A DNA stretch of 64,000 nucleotides, taken from NCBI GenBank assembly GCA_944319795.1, contig CALUFA010000006.1, forward strand, positions 27,681 to 91,680. The letters run 5' to 3'. Made by a program: the position numbers and the translations under genes. Below are positions 26,012 through 34,713 of this stretch, one piece after another. The DNA is from an uncultured Prevotella sp. (GTDB lineage: Bacteria; Bacteroidota; Bacteroidia; Bacteroidales; Bacteroidaceae). A model generated the notes under the pieces. The model saw nothing but the letters and a program-made list of their open reading frames with translations. It had not been told where the DNA came from and ran no database searches. Each line of letters starts with the position of its first letter. Within the stretch, counting starts at the first letter, position 1.

Positions 26012-28189
26012 ATGAATCACGACGTTAATCTTAATGAAAAGCTGAAACAATATTTCGGTTTTGATAAGTTCAAAGGTAATCAAGAAGCTATAATACGCAA
26101 CCTGCTTGACGGCAAGAACACGTTTGTGTTGATGCCGACGGGCGGAGGAAAGTCGTTGTGCTATCAGCTCCCGTCGCTGATAATGGACGGCACGGCGATA
26201 GTCATTTCGCCGTTGATAGCGCTCATGAAGAACCAGGTGGACGTGATTAACGGCATGACGGAGACCGACGGGGTGGCGCATTACTTGAACTCGTCGCTTA
26301 ACAAGTCGGCCATCGACAAGGTGAAGGCGGACATCATCGAAGGCAAGACGAAACTGCTGTATGTCGCCCCCGAGTCGCTTACGAAGGAGGACAACGTTGA
26401 CTTTTTGCGCGGTGTCAAGATTTCGTTTTACGCCGTAGACGAGGCTCATTGCATCTCGGAGTGGGGGCACGACTTCCGACCGGAGTACCGGCGGATACGC
26501 CCCATCATCAACGAAATAGGCAATGCGCCCGTCATCACGTTGACCGCTACGGCTACGGATAAGGTCCGTACCGACATAAAGAAGAGCCTCGGCATACTTG
26601 ACGCAACTGAGTTTAAAAGCTCGTTCAACCGTCCCAACCTTTATTACGAGGTTAGGCATAAGACTAAGGACATAGACAAACAGATCGTAAAGTTCATCAG
26701 GCAGAATCCTGGAAAGAGCGGAATAATCTACTGCTTGTCGCGTAAGAAGGTGGAGGAGCTTGCCGCCGTGCTGCGCGCCAACGACATAAAGGCTGCGGCT
26801 TACCATGCCGGATTGGACTCGGGTACGCGTTCCGCCACGCAGGACGACTTCCTTATGGAGCGCATCGACGTGATTGTTGCGACGATAGCGTTCGGCATGG
26901 GCATCGACAAGCCCGACGTGCGTTTCGTCATCCACTATGACATTCCGAAGAGCCTTGAGGGCTATTATCAGGAAACGGGCCGTGCCGGGCGCGACGGCGG
27001 AGAAGGGAAATGCATAGCGTTTTACTCTTACAAGGACCTGAAAAAGCTCGAGAAGTTCATGGAAGGCAAGCCTGTGGCCGAGCAGGACATAGGCCGCCAG
27101 CTGTTGCAGGAGACCGCGGCGTATGCCGAGTCGTCGGTTTGCCGCAGGAAGATGCTGTTGCATTACTTCGGCGAGGAATACGGCGAGGACAACTGTGGGA
27201 ACTGTGACAACTGCCTGCATCCTAAGACAAAGATAGAAGGAAAGGACGCCTTGACGGTAGTGCTCAGCGCCGTCGCCGCGATAAAGGAAGACTTCCGCAC
27301 CGATTACGTAATAGACTTTGTTGAAGGGAAGGACACCAACGACATCGTAGCCCATAAGCACGACAAGTTGGAAGAGTTCGGTTCGGGCGAGGATATGGAC
27401 GAAAAACTGTGGAATCCCGTAATCCGTCAGGCCCTCATCGCAGGGTATCTGAAGAAAGACGTAGAGAACTACGGCATTCTGAAACTTACCCCGGCAGGCA
27501 AGAAATTCGTGAAAAATCCGCAGTCGTTCATGATTGTCTTGGATAATGAATTCAACGAAGACGAGGAAGAGGATAGCCACGACGGCATAAGTTCCGCACT
27601 CGACCCGACGCTCCATTCGATGCTGAAAGACTTGCGCAAGAAAGTAAGCAAGAAGGTGAAACTTCCGCCTTACGTCATCTTCCAGGATATTTCGTTGGAG
27701 CAGATGGCTACGGTTTATCCCGTATCGCTCGACGACTTGCAGAACATACAGGGCGTGGGCGCCGGTAAGGCGCGCCGCTACGGCAAGGAGTTTGTCGCCC
27801 TTATAAAGAAGTATTGCGATGAGAACGAGATTGAGCGGCCCGAGGAACTGCGTGTAAGGACGGTGGCGAAGAAGTCCGTATTGAAGGTTAAGATAATACA
27901 GAGCATCGACCGCCAGGTGGCGCTCGACGACATAGCCGAGGCCCAGGGCTTGGAGTTTGAAGAGCTGCTCGACGAGGTTGAGGCCATTGTTTACAGCGGA
28001 ACGAAGATAAACATCGACTATTTCCTTGAAGAAGTGATGGACGACGACCATGTGGACGACATCTACGAATATTTCAAGGAGAGCGATACTGACGACCTCG
28101 AGACCGCCATGGACGAGCTTGGCGGCGATTACAGCGAAGACGAGATAAGGCTCGTGCGTATCAAGTTCATGTCTGACATGGGCAATTAA
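26012..28189 (+). CDS. recQ: ATP-dependent DNA helicase RecQ
   Basis: 725 aa, as usual for Bacteroidetes RecQ, and longer than E. coli RecQ (609 aa). Helicase motif I is MPTGGGKSLCYQLP, motif II DEAHCISEWGHDFRPEY (including the aromatic-rich loop), motif V GMGIDKPDVRFV and motif VI QETGRAGRDG. The RQC zinc-binding cysteines follow in CRRK...CGNCDNC at about residues 375-405, then a winged helix and an HRDC-like domain (ISLEQMATVYPVSLDDLQNI). The acidic C-terminal extension (DELGGDYSEDE) is typical of the phylum. It unwinds DNA 3'-5' in recombination and fork repair. A clear terminator follows. Confidence 0.95.
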   Translation: MNHDVNLNEKLKQYFGFDKFKGNQEAIIRNLLDGKNTFVLMPTGGGKSLCYQLPSLIMDGTAIVISPLIALMKNQVDVINGMTETDGVAHYLNSSLNKSAIDKVKADIIEGKTKLLYVAPESLTKEDNVDFLRGVKISFYAVDEAHCISEWGHDFRPEYRRIRPIINEIGNAPVITLTATATDKVRTDIKKSLGILDATEFKSSFNRPNLYYEVRHKTKDIDKQIVKFIRQNPGKSGIIYCLSRKKVEELAAVLRANDIKAAAYHAGLDSGTRSATQDDFLMERIDVIVATIAFGMGIDKPDVRFVIHYDIPKSLEGYYQETGRAGRDGGEGKCIAFYSYKDLKKLEKFMEGKPVAEQDIGRQLLQETAAYAESSVCRRKMLLHYFGEEYGEDNCGNCDNCLHPKTKIEGKDALTVVLSAVAAIKEDFRTDYVIDFVEGKDTNDIVAHKHDKLEEFGSGEDMDEKLWNPVIRQALIAGYLKKDVENYGILKLTPAGKKFVKNPQSFMIVLDNEFNEDEEEDSHDGISSALDPTLHSMLKDLRKKVSKKVKLPPYVIFQDISLEQMATVYPVSLDDLQNIQGVGAGKARRYGKEFVALIKKYCDENEIERPEELRVRTVAKKSVLKVKIIQSIDRQVALDDIAEAQGLEFEELLDEVEAIVYSGTKINIDYFLEEVMDDDHVDDIYEYFKESDTDDLETAMDELGGDYSEDEIRLVRIKFMSDMGN

Positions 28190-28210
28190 GGCATTCTTAA
28201 AAATATTGTT

Positions 28211-28252
28211 TCCGCCCCGTTGCGTTACCGAAGCGCAACGGGGCGGATTTAT
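28211..28252 (+). terminator. Rho-independent terminator of recQ
   Basis: Perfect 14-bp stem, TCCGCCCCGTTGCG with CGCAACGGGGCGGA, followed by TTTATT. Confidence 0.85.
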
Positions 28253-28325
28253 TATGCCGTATGTTGCAATGGGGTGGATATAAAACAAAATCCTCATCGC
28301 CTTGTTTCGGTGATGAGGATTATCG

Positions 28326-28400
28326 TGGGCGCTGAGGGATTCGAACCCCCGACCCTCTGCTTGTAAGGCAGATGCTCTAAACCAGCTGAGCTAAGCGCCC
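28326..28400 (-). tRNA. tRNA-Val, anticodon UAC
   Basis: 75 nt on the minus strand. Acceptor arms GGGCGCT and AGCGCCC pair, the discriminator base is A, and no CCA is encoded. D arm GCTCAGCTGGTTTAGAGC, anticodon stem-loop CTGCCTTACAAGCAG with anticodon TAC, and T arm GGGTTCGAATCCC are all intact. It reads valine GUA and probably other GUN codons. The upstream -7 box TATCTTTG is at 28421-28428. Confidence 0.95.
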
Positions 28401-28420
28401 TTGCTTGTGTTAAGCGAGTG

Positions 28421-28428
28421 CAAAGATA
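28421..28428 (-). promoter_or_regulatory. -7 promoter box TATCTTTG for tRNA-Val
   Basis: Exact TAnnTTTG match, 20 bp upstream of the tRNA 5' end. Confidence 0.65.
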
Positions 28429-28757
28429 CGGCAATTTTTCGTTCCTGCAAAATTTTAGCGCCATTTTTTTAGTTTTCTGCAAAAAATAGTCCGTTTCCGG
28501 GTTGTTATTTGCGTGTGCAAACAATGTTTGCTGCAACGTTGTTGCCTGCCGGGCGTGGCGGATGCCGCATTCTTTGCGTTTGTCTTTTGGTTTTTATTGC
28601 AGGCTAAACTACCGCGGAACGCTTGAATTTTTGTTAAACCCGTGCGCTCCGCGCGGTTAAATTCTTATAAAAAACCGGCTCCGGCGCGTCCCGTAAATTT
28701 GTATGTATGTTTATTTTTTCGTAATTTTACGCTGAAAATAAATAAAGTAGTAAGATT
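28429..28757. other. Intergenic region between tRNA-Val and the SMR gene
   Basis: Unlike most gaps here it holds no recognised repeat. The only plus-strand promoter candidate is TAATTTTAC near 28725-28735, one mismatch from the -7 consensus. I see no gene. Confidence 0.4.
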
Positions 28758-29090
28758 ATGAACAATTGTTTATTCTTGGCTTTGGCCATTCTTGCCGAGG
28801 CCGTCGCCACTACGGCGTTGAAGATGTCAGAGCAGTTCACGCGCCTGTTGCCGTCGGCCGTCGTCGTTGTAGGTTACGCCGCGGCGTTCTATTTCCTCAG
28901 CCTTTCGTTGCGCACGATACCCGTCGGCGTGGCATACGCCGTGTGGTCGGCCGTCGGCATAGTGCTCATCACCGTCGTCGGGGCGGTAATGTTCCGCCAG
29001 GTGCCCGACCTTCCGGCCATTGCCGGCATGCTGCTGATAATAGCGGGCGTAGTCGTCATCAACCTGTTTTCTAAGATGTCGGCGCATTGA
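28758..29090 (+). CDS. Small multidrug resistance (SMR) family efflux protein
   Basis: 110 aa, the standard SMR length, with four predicted membrane helices. The membrane-embedded glutamate essential for proton and substrate coupling is Glu14 (LAILAEAVATTALKMS), matching EmrE Glu14. The signature stretch VGVAYAVWSAVGIVLITVVG is present. By family it forms an antiparallel dimer that exchanges protons for cationic compounds or guanidinium. Quaternary ammonium efflux (EmrE/QacE) is more likely than the SugE/Gdx type, but the distinction is not certain by eye. Single-gene unit. Confidence 0.9.
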   Translation: MNNCLFLALAILAEAVATTALKMSEQFTRLLPSAVVVVGYAAAFYFLSLSLRTIPVGVAYAVWSAVGIVLITVVGAVMFRQVPDLPAIAGMLLIIAGVVVINLFSKMSAH

Positions 29091-29147
29091 TCCCGGCCGT
29101 TAGCCGCCGGCGTTTGCGCTTGTTCCGTTATAGGCCGTAAACCACGG

Positions 29148-29240
29148 TTTTGCCAAAGGTTGCCTTTCAGCGTGTAAAAGGCAGCCTTTGGCGCTTTAAA
29201 AGGCTGCCTTTTGCAGCCCGAAAGGTAGCCTTTTGATTGC
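29148..29240. repeat. AAAGG/CCTTT fold-back repeat, copy 5
   Basis: Four units in series: CCAAAGGTTGCCTTTC, AAAAGGCAGCCTTTGG, AAAAGGCTGCCTTTTGC and AAAGGTAGCCTTTTG. It starts about 60 bp after the SMR stop codon. From here to the purB promoter box (29478) I see only short unsupported frames. Confidence 0.7.
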
Positions 29241-29477
29241 CAGGCGTAATGTGCTGTTATTCAGTGTTTTATGAAACGGTCAAAAAACACTGCCCGTTTA
29301 CGTTGCCGGCGCATCGTCGCTGCTGCTTTCATTGTCTTCATTTCCATGCTCCGCAACCTTCGCAAACGTGGCGTATTAAGTGCCATCGACGCTTCTTGGG
29401 CGGTGCGCCCATGCTTAAAAAGCATTAAGTAACAAATATTTATCATGTTTGTATGCGCATGAATGGATTTTAATTAT

Positions 29478-29485
29478 TAATTTTG
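29478..29485 (+). promoter_or_regulatory. -7 promoter box TAATTTTG for purB
   Basis: Exact TAnnTTTG match 25 bp before the chosen ATG. It overlaps the earlier in-frame start at 29483, which is therefore rejected. Confidence 0.65.
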
Positions 29486-29509
29486 CAGCCGTTAATACGT
29501 ATTATATTT

Positions 29510-30856
29510 ATGGATCTTGACATGCTTACGGCCATATCGCCGATTGACGGGCGGTATAGGTCAAAGACGGCGCCGCTTGCCGCCTATTTTTCAGAATACG
29601 CTCTCATACGTTACCGCATACGTGTTGAGATAGAATATTTCATCACCCTTTGCGAGCTCCCGTTGCCCCAGTTGGCCGACTTCGACCTGTCGCTGGCTCC
29701 GCGCCTGCGCGATATTTACATGAAGTTCGACGAGGCCGGGGCGGCCCGTGTGAAAGAGATTGAAGGCATAACCAACCACGACGTGAAGGCCGTGGAATAT
29801 TATATCAAGGAGCAGTTCGACGCAATCGGAGGGCTCGACAAATATAAGGAGTTCATCCATTTCGGCCTTACCTCGCAGGACATCAACAACACTTCGGTGC
29901 CCCTTTCGATAAAAGAGGCGTTGGCCGACGTGTACGTCCCGATGCTGAAAGAGCTGATACAACAGCTCGCCGACTACGCCGACGAGTGGAAAGACGTGCC
30001 CATGCTCGCCAAGACCCACGGCCAGCCGGCCTCGCCCACGCGCCTCGGCAAGGAGATAATGGTCTACGTCTACCGCCTCACCGAGCAGCTCAAGCAACTC
30101 GAGGCGTGCCCCATGACGGCCAAGTTCGGCGGGGCCACGGGCAACTACAACGCCCACCACGTAGCCTATCCCCAGTACGACTGGCGCGAGTTCGGCAACA
30201 AGTTCGTAAGCGAAAAGCTCGGACTCTGCCGCGAGCAGTGGACCACCCAAATAAGCAACTACGACAACCTCGGCGCCATCTTCGACGCCCTGCGCCGCAT
30301 AAACACGATAATCATCGACCTCGACCGCGACTTTTGGATGTACATCTCAATGGAATACTTCAAGCAGAAGATAAAGGCCGGCGAGGTAGGCTCGAGCGCC
30401 ATGCCCCATAAGGTAAACCCGATCGACTTCGAGAACAGCGAGGGCAACCTCGGCATCGCTAACGCAATACTGCAGTTCCTTGCAGCCAAGCTGCCCGTAA
30501 GCCGCCTGCAGCGCGACCTTACCGACTCGACCGTGCTGCGCAACGTAGGCGTGCCCCTCGGCCACGGCATGATAGCCCTGCAGAGCACGCTGAAGGGCCT
30601 GCGCAAGCTCATACTCAACGAAGAGAAGCTCAACGCCGACCTCGACGACATGTGGGCCGTAGTGGCCGAGGCCATACAGACCATACTGCGCCGCGAGGCT
30701 TACCCCCATCCCTACGAGGCACTGAAGGCCCTTACGCGCACGAATAAGAAGATGACGGAGGAGACAATCCACGAATTTATCAACGGACTTAACGTAAGCG
30801 ACGAAGTGAAGGCCGAACTCATGGCCATAACGCCGCATAATTATACGGGAATGTAA
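29510..30856 (+). CDS. purB: Adenylosuccinate lyase
   Basis: 448 aa from the ATG at 29510 (MDLDMLTAISPIDGRYRS), close to E. coli PurB (456 aa). The start at 29483 falls in the promoter. Motifs of the fumarase/aspartase superfamily: HFGLTSQDINNT, the catalytic His region in AKTHGQPASPTRLG, and the flexible signature loop GSSAMPHKVNPIDFENSEGN with the catalytic Ser. It removes fumarate in two steps of purine synthesis (SAICAR to AICAR, adenylosuccinate to AMP) in the cytoplasm. Single-gene unit, not in a pur cluster. Confidence 0.95.
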   Translation: MDLDMLTAISPIDGRYRSKTAPLAAYFSEYALIRYRIRVEIEYFITLCELPLPQLADFDLSLAPRLRDIYMKFDEAGAARVKEIEGITNHDVKAVEYYIKEQFDAIGGLDKYKEFIHFGLTSQDINNTSVPLSIKEALADVYVPMLKELIQQLADYADEWKDVPMLAKTHGQPASPTRLGKEIMVYVYRLTEQLKQLEACPMTAKFGGATGNYNAHHVAYPQYDWREFGNKFVSEKLGLCREQWTTQISNYDNLGAIFDALRRINTIIIDLDRDFWMYISMEYFKQKIKAGEVGSSAMPHKVNPIDFENSEGNLGIANAILQFLAAKLPVSRLQRDLTDSTVLRNVGVPLGHGMIALQSTLKGLRKLILNEEKLNADLDDMWAVVAEAIQTILRREAYPHPYEALKALTRTNKKMTEETIHEFINGLNVSDEVKAELMAITPHNYTGM

Positions 30857-31038
30857 TATACGGTCTTAAGGTTATGCGGTTATAAGGTCATACGGCCGCC
30901 GGCGGCAATGCATAAGCCGGCAAGACGGCATCCGCCCCACAACCGTAAAACCCAATAACCATAAACCGTAGAACCTCATAACCCTAAAACCGTACAAGCG
31001 AGAATACTAACCGCCGTGAGGCATTAATAATTAAGATT

Positions 31039-32478
31039 ATGTCAGAAGAATTGGAAAACAAGAACGAGAGTTTGTCTGCAGGACAAAACGACGCAAGCCG
31101 TGAGGCTTACAAGCAGACCGAAGGCTTTAACAACCAGAGTGGAAACAGGCCGATGCGCCCGCGCATAAAGGTGCAGCGCGCATATACGCCCAACAGGAGT
31201 TACAACAAGGACGACGGTGGATTCCGCCCCGAAGGCTTCGGCGCAGGCTTGCAGCAGCAGGGTGGGGCGCAGCGCCCTTACCGTCCGCGCTACAACGCCG
31301 ACCGCCAAGGAGGCTACCAACCCCAGCAAGGCGGCTACCAACAGCGCCCGGGTGGTTACCAACCGCGACAAGGCGGCTACCGTCCTAATTATAATAAGGA
31401 AGGCGAAGAGGGCTACCAGCCGCGCCAGGGGCAGTACGGCCAGCGTCAGCAGACGGGTTATCGCCCGCATTACAACAAGGATGTCGAGGGCGGTTACCAG
31501 CCCCGTCAGGGCCAGTACGGCCAGCGCCAGCAGCAGGGTTACCGTCCGCGCTACAACGCCAACCAGGGAGAAGGCGGCTATCAGCCTCGCCAAGGCGGCT
31601 ACCAGCGTGGCGGCTATCAGCGCAACGCCTACGGACAGCCGCGCCAGGGAGGCTACAACCGCCAGGGCTATAACCGTCAGCGCACGGCCGACTACGACCC
31701 AAACGCTAAGTACAGCCTTAAGAAACGCATAGAATATAAGGAAGAGCACGTCGACCCGACGGTGCCCGTCCGCCTGAACAAGTTCCTCGCCAACGCCGGA
31801 ATATGCAGCCGCCGTGAGGCCGACGAGTTCATCCAGGCAGGCGTGGTTACGGTAAACGGCAAGGTCGTTACCGAGCTCGGAACGAAAGTTTTGCGCACCG
31901 ACGAGGTTAAGTTCCACGACCAGCCGGTCAAGATGGAGAAGAAAGTTTACGTGCTTCTCAACAAACCGAAGGACACTGTTACCACCAGCGACGACCCACA
32001 ACAGCGCAAAACCGTCATGGACTTGGTTAAGAACGCCTGCCCGGAGCGCATCTATCCCGTAGGCCGCCTCGACCGCAACACCACCGGAGTGCTGCTTCTC
32101 ACCAACGACGGCGACCTCGCCAGCAAGCTCACACATCCCAAGTTCCTGAAAAAGAAGATATATCATGTCTTCCTTGACAAGAACGTCGCAGCCAGCGACA
32201 TGCAGCAGATAGCCACCGGCATAACGCTCGACGACGGCGAAGTGCACGCCGACGCAATCGAGTATGCCAGCCCGACGGACAAGAGCCAGGTGGGAATCGA
32301 GATACACAGCGGCAAGAACCGCATAGTGCGCCGCATCTTCGAGAGCCTCGGCTACCGCGTCGTAAAGCTCGACCGCGTGCAGTTCGCCGGACTGACTAAG
32401 AAGAACTTGCGCCGCGGCGACTGGCGTTTCCTTACGGAAAAAGAGGTCGACATGCTTCGCATGGGAGCTTTTGAGTAA
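31039..32478 (+). CDS. RluB/RsuA-family 23S rRNA pseudouridine synthase with a long disordered Gly/Gln/Arg/Tyr-rich tail
   Basis: 479 aa. Residues about 30-225 are low-complexity repeats of GGYQPRQ, GQYGQRQQ and GYRP(R/H)YN, predicted disordered and rich in Arg, Gly, Tyr and Gln. The folded part begins near 242: S4 RNA-binding domain (RLNKFLANAGICSRREADEF) about 245-300, then the pseudouridine synthase domain with catalytic Asp345 in GRLDRNTTG and KNRIVRRIFE near the C terminus. E. coli RluB modifies U2605 of 23S rRNA; the same site is likely but unproven. The N-terminal tail could bind RNA or drive condensation. It precedes asnS by 138 bp, with no clear terminator between. Confidence 0.88.
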   Translation: MSEELENKNESLSAGQNDASREAYKQTEGFNNQSGNRPMRPRIKVQRAYTPNRSYNKDDGGFRPEGFGAGLQQQGGAQRPYRPRYNADRQGGYQPQQGGYQQRPGGYQPRQGGYRPNYNKEGEEGYQPRQGQYGQRQQTGYRPHYNKDVEGGYQPRQGQYGQRQQQGYRPRYNANQGEGGYQPRQGGYQRGGYQRNAYGQPRQGGYNRQGYNRQRTADYDPNAKYSLKKRIEYKEEHVDPTVPVRLNKFLANAGICSRREADEFIQAGVVTVNGKVVTELGTKVLRTDEVKFHDQPVKMEKKVYVLLNKPKDTVTTSDDPQQRKTVMDLVKNACPERIYPVGRLDRNTTGVLLLTNDGDLASKLTHPKFLKKKIYHVFLDKNVAASDMQQIATGITLDDGEVHADAIEYASPTDKSQVGIEIHSGKNRIVRRIFESLGYRVVKLDRVQFAGLTKKNLRRGDWRFLTEKEVDMLRMGAFE

Positions 32479-32564
32479 GGGTGAAAAGTTGAAAAATTGA
32501 AAAGGTGAAAATGAAATAAAGGCGAGAATGTGAGAAGGTGCGAGGGTGTGAAACTGCGATGCAT

Positions 32565-32610
32565 GCGGCTTTAACTTCTCTAACTTCTTTAAATTCTTTA
32601 ACTTCTTGGA
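32565..32610. repeat. AACTTCTTTAA short repeats before asnS
   Basis: Four repeats of AACTTC(T/-)(T/C)TTAA-like units, the same motif as at 7195-7395. They end just before the asnS ATG and may supply its leader. Confidence 0.45.
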
Positions 32611-32616
32611 AATAAC

Positions 32617-34020
32617 ATGGAAAAGATAAAAAGGACAAAAGTTGTCGATGTGCTTGCCCGTACAGACTTCGGGGCAATCGTCAACGTGCGCGGCTGGGTG
32701 CGCACCCACCGCAGCAGCAAGTCGGTCGACTTCATAGCGTTGAACGACGGTTCTACCATTAAGAACGTACAGGTCGTGGTCGACCCGTCGAAGTTCGACG
32801 CCGACATGCTCAAACAGATAACAACCGGAGCCTGCATCAACGTCAACGGCGAATTAGTAGAGAGCCAGGGAGCCGGCCAGACGGTCGAGCTTCAGTGCCG
32901 CGAGTTGGAGGTTTACGGTACGTGTGGCGGCGACTATCCGATGCAGAAGAAAGGCCAGAGCTTCGAATACATGCGCCAGTACGCCCATCTGCGCCTGCGC
33001 ACGAACACCTTCGGGGCCGTTATGCGCATACGCCACAACATGGCCATCGCCATACATAAGTATTTCCACGACCACGGGTTCTTCTATTTCCACACTCCGC
33101 TGATCACCGCAAGCGATTGCGAGGGCGCAGGACAGATGTTCCAGGTTACTACGAAGAACCTCTACGACCTTAAGAAGGATAAGGACGGGAAGATTGTTTA
33201 CGACGACGACTTCTTCGGAAAGCAGACGTCGTTGACAGTCAGCGGACAGCTCGAAGGCGAGCTTGGCGCTACCGCCTTGGGAGCAATCTATACGTTCGGC
33301 CCGACGTTCCGCGCAGAGAACTCAAACACTCCGCGCCACTTGGCCGAGTTTTGGATGATCGAGCCGGAGGTCGCTTTCATCGACCTCGACGGCCTCATGG
33401 ACCTCGAGGAGGACTTCATCAAGTATTGCGTGCAGTGGGCTTTGGACAACTGCAAGGACGACTTGGAGTTCCTTAACAAGATGATCGACAAGACCCTGCT
33501 CGAGCGTCTGCGCTCGGTTGTCGAGGGCTCGTTCGTCCGTTTGGAGTACACTGAGGGCATACGCATACTCGAAGAGGCCGTGAAGGCAGGCCACAAGTTC
33601 GAGTTCCCCGTATCGTGGGGCATGGACTTGGCCAGCGAGCACGAGCGTTACCTCGTGGAGCACCACTTCAAGAAGCCTGTCATCATGACCGGTTACCCGA
33701 AGGCCATCAAGGCGTTCTACATGAAGATAAACGACGACGGCAAGACTGTTCAGGGCACCGACGTGCTCTTCCCACAGATAGGCGAAATCATCGGAGGCAG
33801 CGTCCGCGAGGAAAACTACGACAAACTGATGGGCGAAATCGGGGAGCGCAACATCCCGATGAAGGACATGTGGTGGTATCTCGACACGCGCAAGTACGGC
33901 ACATGCCCCCACGGAGGCTTCGGCTTGGGCTTCGAGCGCCTAATCCTCTTCGTGACGGGAATGCAGAACATACGCGACGTGATACCGTTCCCACGCACGC
34001 CGAAGAATGCGGAATTCTAA
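32617..34020 (+). CDS. asnS: Asparagine-tRNA ligase
   Basis: 467 aa, same as E. coli AsnS (466 aa). N-terminal OB-fold anticodon-binding domain about 15-115 ([23 protein letters not shown]). Class II catalytic core: motif 2 [21 protein letters not shown] (in parts) with the ATP-binding Arg, and motif 3 [11 protein letters not shown] near residue 440. The AsnRS branch rather than AspRS is supported by length and the absence of the GAD insertion. It charges tRNA-Asn in the cytoplasm. Confidence 0.95.
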   Translation: MEKIKRTKVVDVLARTDFGAIVNVRGWVRTHRSSKSVDFIALNDGSTIKNVQVVVDPSKFDADMLKQITTGACINVNGELVESQGAGQTVELQCRELEVYGTCGGDYPMQKKGQSFEYMRQYAHLRLRTNTFGAVMRIRHNMAIAIHKYFHDHGFFYFHTPLITASDCEGAGQMFQVTTKNLYDLKKDKDGKIVYDDDFFGKQTSLTVSGQLEGELGATALGAIYTFGPTFRAENSNTPRHLAEFWMIEPEVAFIDLDGLMDLEEDFIKYCVQWALDNCKDDLEFLNKMIDKTLLERLRSVVEGSFVRLEYTEGIRILEEAVKAGHKFEFPVSWGMDLASEHERYLVEHHFKKPVIMTGYPKAIKAFYMKINDDGKTVQGTDVLFPQIGEIIGGSVREENYDKLMGEIGERNIPMKDMWWYLDTRKYGTCPHGGFGLGFERLILFVTGMQNIRDVIPFPRTPKNAEF

Positions 34021-34023
34021 TTT

Positions 34024-34146
34024 TTTGTAGCAGACGAGCGGTCAGCAGACAAGCAGACAAGTAGATTTGCCTTGTTGCTTGTCTGCTCGTTTTGCAAAAA
34101 TGCAAATCTCCTTGTCTGCTTGTCACTTGTTTACTTGTCTGCTTAA
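34024..34146. repeat. GACAAGCAGACAAG hairpin repeat before the deaminase gene
   Basis: Left arm GCAGACAAGCAGACAAGTAG and a complementary right arm (CTTGTCTGCTTGTC) with CAAATCTCCTTG. The longer reading frame of the next gene starts inside it, so that start is discarded. Confidence 0.65.
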
Positions 34147-34148
34147 AT

Positions 34149-34616
34149 ATGACCAACGACGAACTCATGCGCGAGGCCATAAGGCTTTCGATAGAGAACG
34201 TGGCCGAAGGTGGCGGCCCGTTCGGCGCCGTGATAGCGCGCGGCGGCGAGATAATAGCCACGGGTGTGAACCGCGTGACGGCGAGCAACGACCCTACGGC
34301 GCACGCCGAGGTCAGCGCGATACGCCGTGCGGCCGAGGCGCTCGGCACGTTCAACCTTTCCGGTTGCGAGATATTCACTTCGTGCGAGCCGTGCCCTATG
34401 TGCCTCGGCGCCATTTACTGGGCGAGGCTCGACAAGGTGTATTACGCCAACACGAAGGCCGACGCCAAGGCGATAGGCTTCGACGACTCGTTCATTTACG
34501 ACGAGCTTGCCCTGCCGCGCGACGGGCGCAGGCTTCCTTCGGTGCCGATGATGCGCAACGAAGCCATACGGGCCTTCGAACTTTGGCAGGCCAAGGACGA
34601 TAAGGTTGAGTACTGA
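34149..34616 (+). CDS. Nucleoside/guanine deaminase (GuaD-like, CDA fold)
   Basis: 155 aa from the ATG at 34149, matching B. subtilis GuaD (156 aa). The frame extends to 34092, but that part is translated repeat. Zinc site: His52 and catalytic Glu54 in AHAEVSA, Cys82 and Cys85 in EPCPMCLGA. The later segment KADAKAIGFDDSFIYDEL resembles GuaD rather than tRNA-specific TadA, which favours guanine to xanthine conversion. TadA-type tRNA editing remains possible. Cytoplasmic. A perfect palindromic terminator follows and is shared with the convergent gene. Confidence 0.82.
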   Translation: MTNDELMREAIRLSIENVAEGGGPFGAVIARGGEIIATGVNRVTASNDPTAHAEVSAIRRAAEALGTFNLSGCEIFTSCEPCPMCLGAIYWARLDKVYYANTKADAKAIGFDDSFIYDELALPRDGRRLPSVPMMRNEAIRAFELWQAKDDKVEY

Positions 34617-34620
34617 TTAC

Positions 34621-34668
34621 ATACTTAAAAAGCCGCAGCTTGAACCCAAGTTGCGGCTTTTTAAGTAT
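34621..34668. terminator. Bidirectional terminator between the deaminase and the outer-membrane protein gene
   Basis: Near-perfect palindrome: ATACTTAAAAAGCCGCA pairs with TGCGGCTTTTTAAGTAT. A5/T5 runs flank the GC stem, so it works on both strands. Confidence 0.85.
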
Positions 34669-34713
34669 CTTTCTTACGGCATGTGGCCGTTGCGGCCTGC
34701 GTGCAGGCTTGTC

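Noticed and set aside
25907-28297. 796-codon minus-strand reading frame opposite recQ
   Set aside because: recQ on the plus strand has every helicase motif. The opposite frame lacks any domain, is Val/Leu/His-biased as expected for a shadow of GC-rich third positions, and runs past both ends of recQ into non-coding DNA.
31042-32709. 555-codon minus-strand frame opposite the pseudouridine synthase
   Set aside because: It mirrors the Gly/Gln/Arg repeats as Ala/Val/Leu-rich sequence and overlaps two real genes; no family features.
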